Shown here: positions 32,653 to 42,833 of the stretch, piece by piece
How the letters are laid out: each line of letters starts with the position of its first letter
Numbering within the stretch: position 1 is the stretch's first letter
Assembly: GCA_945859605.1 (NCBI GenBank)
Contig: OX243816.1
Coordinates: 42,756,364-42,820,363, forward strand
Origin: Lumbricus rubellus
Lineage: Eukaryota > Annelida > Clitellata > Crassiclitellata > Lumbricidae
Reading direction: 5' to 3'
DNA: 64,000 nucleotides
Translations under genes and position numbers: made by a program
The notes under the pieces: model-generated
What the model was told of the DNA's origin: nothing
Database searches by the model: none
The model's input: the letters and a program-made list of their open reading frames with translations, nothing else

Positions 32653-33441
32653 ATGGCAGACGTCGCAGCGTCCACCACCGGAAAGAGCCCTGCGCCGTCA
32701 CAACCGCAGAATGGAGCCGCCGTCGCCGCCCCAGCAACCGGCGCCGCATCAGCAGCCGGCGCCTCCGCGGTCCAACCTGCAGCGGCTCCATCTTCCGCAA
32801 AGGACACGGCACTTTCGAGCCTCGTCGAACGACTGGGTTACGCCATGCTGCAGGAGAACGGGCAGCGGAAGCTCGGTCCGCCGCCCGACTGGGACACCAC
32901 CGTGCCACCGCCGAGGGGCTGCGAGGTTTTCATCGGCAAGATCCCTCGCGACTGCTTCGAGGACGAGCTGGTGCCGGTCTTCGAGCGGATCGGACGGATC
33001 TACGAGGTCCGGATGATGATGGACTTCAACGGAGCGAATCGCGGATACTGCTTCGTGACGTACACGAACCGCGCGGACGCTAAGCGAGCCGTGCGCGAGC
33101 TGAACGACTACGAGATACGCGAGAGACGATACCTCGGCGTGTGTCTGTCCGTCGACAACTGCCGGCTGTTCGTCGGTGGAATTCCCCTGGACAAGCAGAG
33201 AGGAGAGATCGTGGATGAGATGAGAAAGGTCACCGACGGGGTCATCGATGCCATTGTCTATCCCAGCGTCGCAGACAAAACGAAGAATCGCGGTTTCACG
33301 TTCGTCGAGTACGAGAGCCACAGAGCGGCGGCCATGGCGCGCAGAAAGCTGCTTCCCGGTCGGATCCAACTCTGGGGTCAACCAATCGCTGTCGACTGGG
33401 CGGAACCGGAACAGGAAGTCGACGAGGAAGTCATGTCGAAG
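32653..33441 (+). CDS. A1CF/RBM47-like: A1CF/RBM47-like exon 1 (RRM1 and RRM2)
   Basis: Encodes residues 1-263 in phase 0, with donor TCGAAG|GTAATG. A possible acceptor (GGTTTCAG) lies 15 bases before the ATG, so an upstream non-coding exon is likely. The DNA is GC-rich compared with its surroundings. Confidence 0.92.
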
Positions 33442-36400
33442 GTAATGACGTCACTTCCCTCTGCTGTCTGGTGGTGGTCACGTGATTCGGTCTAACTTGC
33501 AATCGTTCTTTCCATGCAGTCTTCCATGTTCTATAGTTCTTTACACTCACGTAATCACGTGTTGCTATCCATGTGTATTAGCTTAATTATATATGCACTA
33601 TATTGTATTTGCATTATGCACACATTTGTGAGCGTTTACTTCGTTTATGTATATATGTATACGTGTATAATCCATTTAGACTATGTCTATCCAACTTCCA
33701 TTTAAGCATGAATATTTTTCTAAATCAGTTTCCATTCAAGAAAGATTAATATTTTCCTCAATCCAGCCCCAATTTAAGCAGGAGCATTTTAATTTTCACC
33801 ACTTATACGCACTTTATGTTATTCCGGGACTGGATTGCCTACCCTGGGGCCAGGCTGAGAAGTGTTGTCTGGGGGTTTTGTCCAGGCCTCCAGGGTTGGT
33901 GTCCTACACCCGTTATCGGTAGAACTATGTTGTACACTATTCGTATTCGGCCGAATGGTTGGTCTAGTTATTCGTATTGTAACTTATATGCACTATGGCC
34001 TATATGCATATTTTCGCAGTTGAAAATATATCAGCACAATGGTTATCAAAAGTTTAAAGGAAAATTATGGTCATTCACGTGACGCATTCTGTAGAAATAT
34101 TTTCATGTCAATGGTTAGTTGTCGTGTCAAAACAAAGGTGATTAGTGCCGCCCTCCTCCAGTCTCTAGACTTGGGACTGGCACAATCACGGGCAGAGACA
34201 ACACTTAGTGGCGAGTTTGTAAATGTGCTTGAAATTGTAATTGAGCATTTATAGAGCGCCAGTCTAAGATACAGAAGCGCTCCCTCCATTTCTTTCTCCC
34301 TTCCCGAGCTAAGTCAGGCCTGTCACTAACAAATTGGGTGCAAAACATGGGAAGTGGGAGACCGGGAAGCTCAAGATTCACTTCCTGCGGAAATAGTTCC
34401 AGGTAGAGGAACCTCTGGAATGATCAGTTGCACCACGCATGCGCTGAACAACCGGAAGTCGAATAATAATAGGTGTAGGCCTTGAGACCAGTGGCCTAAG
34501 CAGACCTGTGCCTGGCCACAGTGGCCAGCGCAAGCCACATAAGGCCAAACGGTAAGCTTATAGCAGCAGTAGCAGCTGCATAGAATAATATGTTTCCTCT
34601 ATGTTTGATATCTGAATCTTGGTAAACTTCGCTGCTACACTGCTGCACACACTCGGGACTTTGATCCAATTGAAGCCGATTAAGTCAATATTATACGGAG
34701 ACAGGTCTACGCAGCCGAACCGAACGTACCTGAGTTTCTGTGGATCAGCTTACATGGTCGTGCGATAGTAACTTAGCACCCCCTATACCTGAGGCTTGTG
34801 CGTGCTCATGGACGCCTGTTCAATGGTATATGGGCGAAAAGCTTTCGACACACACACACACTCACACACACACACACACACACACATTTACACACACACA
34901 TTTATAAATATAAGATATGACATTATTGGTTATTATAGTGTTTAGGCATTGCTGTTTGGAGATGGTGATGATGATAATGATAGATAGATTTATTCATTCA
35001 TTCACAGCATTTATATAGCGCCTTTTCCAAGACATACTCAGAAGCGCTTCCAGCCCAACCACGACTGAAGAAAAAAGACTTGATGGACTTGCAGAACCAT
35101 ACTGGAATTATCATATTAAGTAAGGAGCGAAGCACAACCGGGAGGTCATTCCAAACGGAAGGTCCACAACCGAGATAGGTGGATGGGTGGATGGATGGAT
35201 GGCTAGATAGATAGATTGATAGATACGTAGATAGACAGATGGATGGAATGGTGTATTAATCACCATTTGGGATGTTGATACTGTCCTTGTCCTTCCTAAA
35301 TACCACCCAACACTTCATGCATGGAAACTCTAGTAGGCCTACACATTTTGCCCTTTAAGAGAATTTTTGCGTATATTTATATAGTGTACATATAAAATAC
35401 GAATATATATAATTGCATATACAATTAAATAATATAATTATGCTGTTATATATAATTACGCATAGGCTACAATAATATATTATATTCAACTTGCAACCTA
35501 TCTCTACCTCATTCCTGCAAAAGGAATATCGTTCACTGCATTTCTTTCAGAAGTCCTTTCAGAAGTCCTACCTGTAGCTAAAGTTGCTGCAGCATTCTTG
35601 AAGATGTGTAACTTTGCTGTGCAAACAAATTCTTCGCCGAGTCTCGTATTCGCTGTGTGGACGGAGAAGTAAAGGGTTAAGGGTTAAGGGTTAAAAGTGC
35701 CTGGAACGCCACAAGATGGACGAGATTAGAGAACGATCTGATATTATAATTGGCATATGCAATACATGTATAGTTTTTGTATACATGTATGTTCTACGTT
35801 TCTCTCGTCATTTGCATAGATACTGTTAACTATTATGATACCGAACAGTAAATTGATTTGTGTGCAGACATGCGTGGGCATTTATACACACATAACCAAA
35901 TACATACATTCTTAATCTTAGATACATGATACATACTTGCACACATGCATACATACATACATACGTACATATATACATACATACATACATACATACATAC
36001 ATACATACACACACACACATACATACATACATACATACATACATACATACATACATACATACATACATACATACATACATACATACATACATACATACAT
36101 ACATACATACATACATACATACATACATACATACATACATACATACATACATACATACATACATACATACATACATACATACATACATACATACATACAT
36201 ACATACATACATACATACACACACATACATACACACACATACATACACACACACACATACATACATACATACATACAGACATACATACATACATACATAC
36301 ATACATACATACATACATACATACATACATACATACATACATACATACATACATACGTACGTAGGTACGTACGTATGTATGTATGTATGTATGTATAGCC

Positions 36401-39400
36401 ATATTACAATGCATCAAACTATGAATATAACGGGTTAATTACCGTTTAGCAAAGAGTTAATTTGTACTTTGGACTCACAGTTGATTAGACTTTGAAATCG
36501 ATTCTTATTTTCATATCTATCATTTATCCACACTGTATTTGCTCTTTTCGGGTCACTCGCCTAAAACAAAAGAACCGTTGTTTTTGTTGAACGAGAGAGA
36601 AAGAGAGAGACCTATTGTTATCTAAGAACACCCTCCCTGCGTCTAATCGTTCCGCTGAATTTCTTGCGTAATTTATTTCTCAACTTCAGATCCGAACCTT
36701 CTTAGAATTGCTCATTCATTATTAGCTGCCTGTTTTCTTATGATTGTAGTACTGATCTTCTCTAAATTGTTCTGATTGCGGGTTGGATTTGGACTCATTT
36801 CCATGTTTAAAATTTAAATACCCTGCAATGTCAATTTCAAGTTACTGGTCCCTTTCGACAGCTCATTTGCGGAAGCTTTGACCTTGTGAATCAGTATGCG
36901 TGTCTATGTGTCTATGTATCTGTACGTGTCTGTGTGTGTGTGTGTATGCACGCATACCTTTATATAGCCTATGCATATATTAATTTTTGTTTAAATAAGC
37001 GCGCATGTAACTCGTAAGAAATGTATGCATACCGGTACCTTTGCGAATCGTGCTCTAAGCTGTTTAAAGTTACTCAATGCAGACAATGACTAGTTTCATG
37101 CGACATAGCCTACCAGCCCTACAAGGATACTGTATACATACATTGGACCTGCATGTATACTGTATACATACATTGGGCCTACATGTACTCCATTCGCATG
37201 CATAATTTTATATGACACAAATCTGTCTGGTTGGTCACTTGTGTTTAGGTGTGCGTCAGTGTGCTTGTATGTTTGAGTGTGCTTCCGTGTGGATATAAGA
37301 TTTGCAGACACGCTGTCATAATGAATTCAGTCTAGTGACTTAATTTTTTAAATCCAGGAGTGCATGCATGTTGGGCATTCCATTGAGTTTGTGGCACATG
37401 CGTTATAACTTGGGTTGCATATATAGCACGAACTGTTGGTTTGAATGACTGAAATAACTCAATTAAGGCGATGAATCATGATTTCGTTATTCATTGCAGT
37501 TTCAATTGCAAATGAAATTGCGAAAATTGCGATGGCATCATCAGAAATATATTAAGTAGTAAGCTGATTTGTGATGATTTCTACAGTCAACTGTGATTGA
37601 AAATGCCCAGAGTTGCAATGTGGTTGACTGCTAGGGGTGGTGGTTAATTGGTGCCTGTGGATGAAACTTTCCCGATAGTCACCTTCTTGGATTCGGCCCG
37701 GGATTTAGGGATAACTCTTGATCAAGGACGTAGCTTTTCTTAGCACCTAAATCAGCTTAGGCTTACACGTGCTGCTATTACCGGCTATTTAATAATGTCA
37801 ATTGCGGAATATTTCTCTGTCTGTCTGTCTGTCTGTCCCTGGCTGTCTCTGTAATAATAATTCTCTACATTCTTGATTATTATCTGAGTCGAATTACGAA
37901 TATAATCCGTGAAATATTCTTACAGAAGTGACCGGAAATAATGTATGATATACGAGCTGATTATATTCCAGCCTGTAGCGGGGGGGGGGGATTAGGCCCG
38001 GATGGATTATGTTCGATGTATAATGTCCGGGGAAATTATGTTCAAGGTATAATGTCCGGGGAAATTATGTCCGAGGCATAATGTCCGGAGAAATTATGTC
38101 CGAGGCATAATGTCCGGGAATAACGCCCAAGTCATGATGTCCGAGGTATTAAGACCGAGGCATATAATTTTATAATGTCCTGAGAATTGAGAATTGTGTC
38201 CAATGTACACCATGTCCGAATGGATTGTGTCCCAGATATAATGTTCAGAAGAATTCATATGTCCGTCCATCTATAGCATCCCAATCCTTCCGCATACTTT
38301 GTACAGGTGAAGATCCTTTACGTGCGTAACCTGATGCTATCGACCACAGAGCAGGCGATAGAGGTCACTTTCAACCAGGCATCTGGAAAGGACGGAGCCG
38401 TCGAGCGCGTCAAGAAGCTCAAGGACTACGCCTTCGTCCACTTCCGGGAACGTGGCGACGCCCTGCGAGCGATGAACGCCCTCAACGGAGCCGACCTTGA
38501 AGGGTCAGCCATTGAGGTCGTCCTTGCTAAGCCCGTCAGCAGGGACTCAGCCACGGCTGCTGCTGCCGCTGCGGCGTCCAATCTCCATCCAATGCCAGGA
38601 AAGGGAACAACGGTGGGTGTTGACTGTACCTTCATTGACGACGGGGAAATCTAATGTAGCCTATATCGTGATATTGCTCATTTTATGTCGAGAATTTATT
38701 TAGCGACTCTTCGAGAGACCTACTCAGGGGCGAAAGAGGTTACGAATGCATGGATACATTGCTAAATGTATATTTCACTCATGTATTGTTTAATTCATTA
38801 ATTCGTGAATTGCTTAATTAATTCATTCGTGAATCGCATAATTAATTCATTCGTGAATTGCTTAATTCATTAATTCGTGAATTGCTCAGTTCATTCATTC
38901 ATGAATGAATGGTTTAATCCATTCATTAATTCTTTTGTTCGTGCAATCGATAATTCATTCGTAAATATACACGTGGACCACTTATACGCTCGCAACAGGG
39001 GCTTCTATCCCTATACGTGGCGGGCGCAGCTTGCGCCCAGTGAAAAAGAAGGGGAATCAGAAAAGAGCCAAAACTCACGTCGGTAGGGAGGAAGTCGGAC
39101 ATGGAGGCAGCATTTAATCTAGGCATCTCTAGGAGGAAGTTCCCTCAGAAAATACTTCATCCCCATAGAAAATTTGGACATTGTAGACCACTCTATAAAT
39201 TTATGTAACGCCTCTCGCAGCGCGCACTGATTAGAGGCGACAAACACATGGCTATTCAATTTTGGCAGAATTTCTCCACTGAAATAGAGCAATTTTGTTA
39301 AGGATAGCTTAAAATGCTGAAATTTCAACGAGGAAACCCCAAAAATTCTTGTGGGGAGGGGCCATCCCCTCCCCATACCATTTCCCTCTCGGCGCTACAC

Positions 39401-39662
39401 ATGCTTTGGCGATCGTCTGCTGGATGCTCGTTTGCTTCCCCCCCTCCCATCCAAAAAACTCTCATTCCCTACATTAGAGGAGATCGAGCACTAGATTACA
39501 TTATGTTGTCGGGAGGGAAGGCTGGTCCAGAAATGGGGGGAAGAAGATGAATTGCGCCCGACCGCTTAGGGGGATAGAAGCTCCTGGCTCGCATGTTTGT
39601 ACAGGTTTCATGCATGCATGTATTTATATATGAATGGATGCACAGATGCGTGTTTGCATCTG

Positions 39663-39697
<35 letters not shown>

Positions 39698-42600
39698 GTC
39701 AGTCAGTTGACCCACTGTTGTATACGTTTGTGTATAATGTACACTGTGTGTATCTAATTGGAAACCAGGTCATAACCTATCCAGGTGTATCCGCCCATCA
39801 GTTCGTCACTGGTCCTGACCTCTACGCAGCCTCAGCAGCAGCCAATGGAATCAGGTAAAGTCTGCTTAATTAATCACACTTATAATGGACGTTGCATCAT
39901 CATTGTAGCGTAATACCGCATTTACATCTGCATTTACATCTGCATTTACATTTACATTTGCATTTACATTTAATTTACATTTACATTTAATTTACATTAC
40001 ATTTGCATCTGCATTTACATCGGCATTTACATTTAATTGATATTTCTAGTTGCGTCAACAACAAAATTCAACATTTTACATTTACATTTAAATCTGAATT
40101 TATATTTGCATCTGAATTTGCATTTACATCTGCATTTGCATTTAATTTACATTTCTAGCTGCATCTACACATTCGACTTTTACATTGACATTCTGCATTT
40201 ACATTTATATTTACACTTCCATCTTACACAACATCTACGTTTTCATTTTGCATTTTGTGCCAACATTTAGGTAAACTTTTAAACTTACATTTCCAAATAC
40301 AATACAATACCACTGTATACCTTTACTGGCTTTACATTACTAGAGGTCTGTCGAGCGGAAGAGGTCTACCCATGAACCCTCGCGGTGGATCATTCAACGG
40401 TAGAGGGCGCAGCGCTGCCGGGTCACGTGGTGCAGGAGGCATGAGCCGGGCATATTCACAGCGCAACAGCTTCCGACAACAACCAAATTCCGAGGTACGG
40501 TCTATCCTTCTATAAGTCTGTGCTTCACCAACGATCTATTCTTTCTTATGTCTGTGTTCTTACTAGTAGTAATAATAGGACTAGTAGTAGTAGTTGTTGT
40601 AGTGTTAGTAACAGTTGTAGAAGTAGTAGTCGTAGCAGCAGAAGCAGCAATAGGAGTAGTAGCATAGCAAGAGTAGTAGCATTGCAGGATAGTAGCATAG
40701 TAGTAGTAGTAGTAGTAGTAATCGTAGCAGTTGTTGTTATAGTTGTATTGATTATTAAAATGAAAATCAACTGAGAGTGTATTATAATAAAGCAGCTGCA
40801 TATACATGTATAATTGTATATGCTGGTTCATTTGTAGGCTGATAGGATGTATGAGATTCATCCTGGTATGGAACTCATTCCCATCCATCCATTGACCTTG
40901 AAACCAGTTCAGCACAAGTCACCGACTCAGGTATAGGAAGACAATCCACGCCAATCTCAGTCATTCTTTTGCTCCACAGTCCTATCTTTAGTCCTTCTAT
41001 TTCTCAGTCCTTGTTTTAGTCCCTGTAGGCCTTTTTTCAGTCCGACCCTTACTCATCGTCGTCATCGTCATCGTCATGGTCGTCGTTGTTGTTGTTTTCG
41101 TTATCGTCGTCATTGTCACCGTCATCATCATCGTCATCACTATTATCATTGTTATTATCACTATCATCGTTATTATTATTATTAAGGAGTGCATTTAATT
41201 ACATAAATATAATAATAATTTAATAAACACTGAGTGTTGTTTTGATTGTCGTATTGACGCAGTTGTTGGAGGAGTATTGTCAGAAGAGCGGATGGGAGAA
41301 TCCCGTTTACCAGCTGCATTCGACATATGGACGCGACGGATCCGGAGACGTGCAACTGTTTCTGTACAAGGCAAGAGAGAGACGGCGTCATGCATCAATC
41401 CGTCACATAACCTATAATACTGCTTTGTTGTCTGTCTGTTTGCTGTCTGTCTCTCGCTTTCCCTCTCTTTGTCTGTTAATCTGTGTCTACTTTTTGTCTA
41501 TCTCTTTGCCTATCTCCTCCTTTGTCTGTCTATATCTGTCTCTGTCTGTTTCTGTTTCTTTCTCTGTCTATCTCTGTCACCGAAAGTGCAGTTGGTCTAA
41601 CCAAGGTAGTTATGAAAGTTGATGTGTTCTCTGCTGTGCCACAACTTCAACTTCAAGCGACCTTGCAGTAGTATAATATACTGACTGACTATAACTGAAT
41701 GGCTGCATGGCTGACTGACTGACTATTGATAGATCCGTAGACCTATTTATTTATTTATTTATTTATTTATTTATGGTGCTGTATTTTAGGTTTTCATTCC
41801 GTCCCTGTCCCAGAATTATTTCATGCCGAACCGACTGAGTCGAAACATCGAAGAGGCCAAGAAAATTGCGGCGGAATATGTTCTTCTGCACATTGGAATT
41901 CCTGTAGAAGGTGAATTAAAAATCAATTATTTACTTGATTAATGAAAATAAAGTGAGGCTATTAAAATTATTTTGTGACCAAAGCTGATTAAGTGTGAAT
42001 CGTTGGTGCAGAGCGATTATTGTGACTGAAGAACTTGCTGAAGGTCTGATAGACTCTGTTCAGAGTAGTCCTCTAGACACGTTGTGTAGCAAAAATCACT
42101 CGTATTCGTTAGACCCTTTTGGCACTGCCCTCTTGCAGGGGCTTGAACCACACGGTGGGTTGGTCGGTGGCAAGTGTGCTCTGTGATCAAGAGATTAAGG
42201 GTTATAGCCTGTTTATGGGGTTAGGGGTAAATGCCCTGGACATATTGTCAACACACGTCTTTGAAACCCAACAGCAGAATCTGTTTTCGATGTTAAGTAG
42301 GAAGTATATGGATGGTGCTGGCTCACTGTCTACGGATTGGGACTCGTCCATTGCGACCTCAGGGTTCTAAGGTATAAATTAGCGCTTCCGATACGTTCCA
42401 TTAATGGCCGTTGCAGCCATATCCAAATATTACTTCTACTGCTCTTCAATTAAAATATTGTATCAATTCCAGTTGGACGACTTTCTCAAAGAAACTCAAA
42501 TTCTCGTTGACATACAAAGTCAAATCTCGTGAGACGTTTCCTTATAAACTTGATGCCCTTCAGACGTGAATACATTATAGATATATATATATATATATAT

Positions 42601-42833
42601 AAATAACTGAAAGTTTGGCAAAATTAGTCATATTCTTGTTTAGGCCTACTTTAAATTCTCATTTCCTCTGGCCCTAAACGGGGGTGGGTTGAGCCTGAGC
42701 ACTCCTCGTAGTAAGAATCTTGAAAGTGAGCTCACACTGCTCTGAATGAATGAACGAACGACCTTTTTTTATTTCAGGCGTCTATCAGTTTCCATATCCA
42801 CCCCCGATTCCCGCTGGTTTCCATGGCTACTAG
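32653..42833 (+). CDS. A1CF/RBM47-like: A1CF/RBM46/RBM47-family RNA-binding protein, complete (8 coding exons)
   Basis: Exons 32653-33441, 38307-38612, 39769-39854, 40344-40494, 40838-40930, 41263-41370, 41790-41910 and 42778-42833 sum to 1710 bases, which is 570 codons with all phases agreeing (569 aa). Order: alanine/proline-rich N-terminus; RRM1 ~91-168 (VFIGKI, GYCFVTY); RRM2 ~171-252 (LFVGGI, GFTFVEY); RRM3 ~266-340 (ILYVRNL, DYAFVHF); a glycine/arginine-rich linker ~395-440; and a C-terminal double-stranded-RNA-binding-like domain ~475-552 ([22 protein letters not shown]). Length and order match vertebrate A1CF, RBM46 and RBM47 (about 530-595 aa), RNA-binding cofactors of mRNA editing and stability that act in nucleus and cytoplasm. 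Which paralogue it equals cannot be told; it may be the single pre-duplication form. The start ATG has G at -3 and +4. Intron 6 has a GC donor. Confidence 0.93.
33686..33795 (-). repeat. Fragment of the 36-bp repeat family in RBM-like intron 1
   Basis: Three ~36-bp units (ATCCAACTTCCATTTAAGC type) without recognisable terminal inverted repeats. Confidence 0.6.
34142..34200 (+). repeat. Interspersed repeat containing TTGGGACTGGC core, copy 2
   Basis: TTAGTGCCGCCCTCC, GACTTGGGACTGGCAC and GGGCAGAG match copy 1 in order and spacing. It lies in intron 1 of the RBM-like gene. Confidence 0.5.
34240..34320 (-). mobile_element. L2-like 3' end, reverse orientation (intron 1)
   Basis: The minus strand has GGGAGCGCTTCTGTA, CTGGCGCTCTATAAATGC and an A/T-rich tail. 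Confidence 0.5.
34849..34905. repeat. CA microsatellite (intron 1)
   Basis: Interrupted CA dinucleotides. Confidence 0.85.
34990..35075 (-). mobile_element. L2-like 3' end, reverse orientation (intron 1)
   Basis: The minus strand reads GGAAGCGCTTCTGAGTATG, AAAAGGCGCTATATAAATGC and a (TGAA)n tail; the coding remnant VFFLQSW ends in TGA. Confidence 0.6.
35178..35242. repeat. GATG/GATA microsatellite (intron 1)
   Basis: Mixed GGAT and GATA tetranucleotides. Confidence 0.8.
35938..36396. repeat. Long CATA microsatellite (intron 1)
   Basis: About 450 bases of nearly pure ATAC tetranucleotide with CACA interruptions, turning into GTAC/GTAT at the right edge so that both ends can pair. All long ORFs here are repeat translations. 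Confidence 0.95.
36400..38000. other. Intron 1 sequence without recognised features
   Basis: Holds a short duplicated segment (CTGTATACATACATTGG near 37129 and 37159) and a small CTGT tract near 37820; nothing else is supported. Confidence 0.45.
38020..38262. repeat. 29-bp ATGTCCGGGG minisatellite next to the RRM3 exon
   Basis: Units read AATGTCCGGGGAAATTATGT then CCGAGGCAT, with about three regular copies followed by decayed ones. The last ends about 45 bases before the exon 2 acceptor. Confidence 0.8.
38307..38612 (+). CDS. A1CF/RBM47-like: A1CF/RBM47-like exon 2 (RRM3)
   Basis: The acceptor is TTTGTACAG|GTGAAG and the donor ACAACG|GTGGGT; phase 0 at both ends. It encodes VKILYVRNL through MPGKGTT (residues 264-365). 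The exact donor is chosen by phase, since read-through stops 14 codons later. Confidence 0.9.
38786..38950. repeat. TTAATTCATTCGTGAATTGC tandem repeat (intron 2)
   Basis: About 20-28 base units, each with an internal palindrome (ATTCGTGAAT); several copies. Confidence 0.75.
39660..39704. repeat. AATC microsatellite
   Basis: Perfect tetranucleotide tract 65 bases before exon 3. Confidence 0.85.
39769..39854 (+). CDS. A1CF/RBM47-like: A1CF/RBM47-like exon 3 (linker)
   Basis: The acceptor is GAAACCAG|GTCATA and the donor ATCAG|GTAAAG (phase 2). It encodes [12 protein letters not shown] and an alanine run. It is supported mainly by splice signals and frame closure, because this linker is poorly conserved in the family. 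Confidence 0.8.
39912..40250. repeat. CATTTA hexanucleotide array (intron 3)
   Basis: CATTTA with CATCTG variants over about 340 bases, degenerate in the middle. Confidence 0.85.
40344..40494 (+). CDS. A1CF/RBM47-like: A1CF/RBM47-like exon 4 (Gly/Arg-rich linker)
   Basis: The acceptor is ATTACTAG|AGGTCT; the first base completes an Arg codon. It encodes [10 protein letters not shown] and [11 protein letters not shown], like the RG-rich linker of the family, and ends CCGAG|GTACGG in phase 0. Confidence 0.85.
40556..40735. repeat. AGT/AGC trinucleotide tract (intron 4)
   Basis: Imperfect AGT and AGC units. Confidence 0.8.
40838..40930 (+). CDS. A1CF/RBM47-like: A1CF/RBM47-like exon 5
   Basis: The acceptor is TTTGTAG|GCTGAT and the donor ACTCAG|GTATAG. 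It encodes [19 protein letters not shown], close to the family's conserved YELLPGMELTP segment just before the dsRNA-binding domain. Confidence 0.9.
41050..41185. repeat. GTC/ATC/ATT trinucleotide tract (intron 5)
   Basis: Imperfect trinucleotides. Confidence 0.8.
41263..41370 (+). CDS. A1CF/RBM47-like: A1CF/RBM47-like exon 6 (dsRNA-binding domain, first half; GC donor)
   Basis: The acceptor is TTGACGCAG|TTGTTG. It encodes [11 protein letters not shown] through LFLYK in phase 0. The only place that keeps the frame is AAG|GCAAGA, a good match to the GC-AG donor consensus. Confidence 0.9.
41424..41580. repeat. CTGT/TCTC-rich tract in the GC-AG intron 6
   Basis: Degenerate pyrimidine microsatellite, with a separate TATT tract at 41748-41776 just before the acceptor. 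Confidence 0.75.
41790..41910 (+). CDS. A1CF/RBM47-like: A1CF/RBM47-like exon 7 (dsRNA-binding domain, second half)
   Basis: The acceptor is GTATTTTAG|GTTTTC and the donor GTAGAAG|GTGAAT (phase 1). It encodes [11 protein letters not shown] and the helix [18 protein letters not shown], matching the family's AAEY...LGIP ending. Confidence 0.92.
42579..42601. repeat. AT microsatellite (intron 7)
   Basis: Short perfect AT run. Confidence 0.8.
42690..42765 (+). mobile_element. L2-like 3' end immediately before exon 8
   Basis: GAGCACTCCTCGTAGTAAG, ATCTTGAAAGTGAGC and a GAATGAATGAACGAACGA tail. The tail ends about 15 bases before the exon 8 acceptor. Confidence 0.5.
42778..42833 (+). CDS. A1CF/RBM47-like: A1CF/RBM47-like exon 8 (C-terminus and stop)
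   Basis: The acceptor is TTATTTCAG|GCGTCT. Two bases complete a Gly codon, then [17 protein letters not shown] and TAG at 42831-42833. The short proline- and glycine-rich tail ending in an aromatic residue resembles family C-termini. Confidence 0.85.

Noticed and set aside
35668..35694. Possible interstitial telomere repeat
   Set aside because: Only about three TTAAGGG units; not TTAGGG and too short.
35833..36438. ORFs up to 194 codons on both strands
   Set aside because: All are six-frame readings of one CATA microsatellite (repeating CMYV/HTYI).
38786..38950. CRISPR-like regularly spaced palindromic repeats
   Set aside because: The units are contiguous with no unique spacers, and the genome is eukaryotic.
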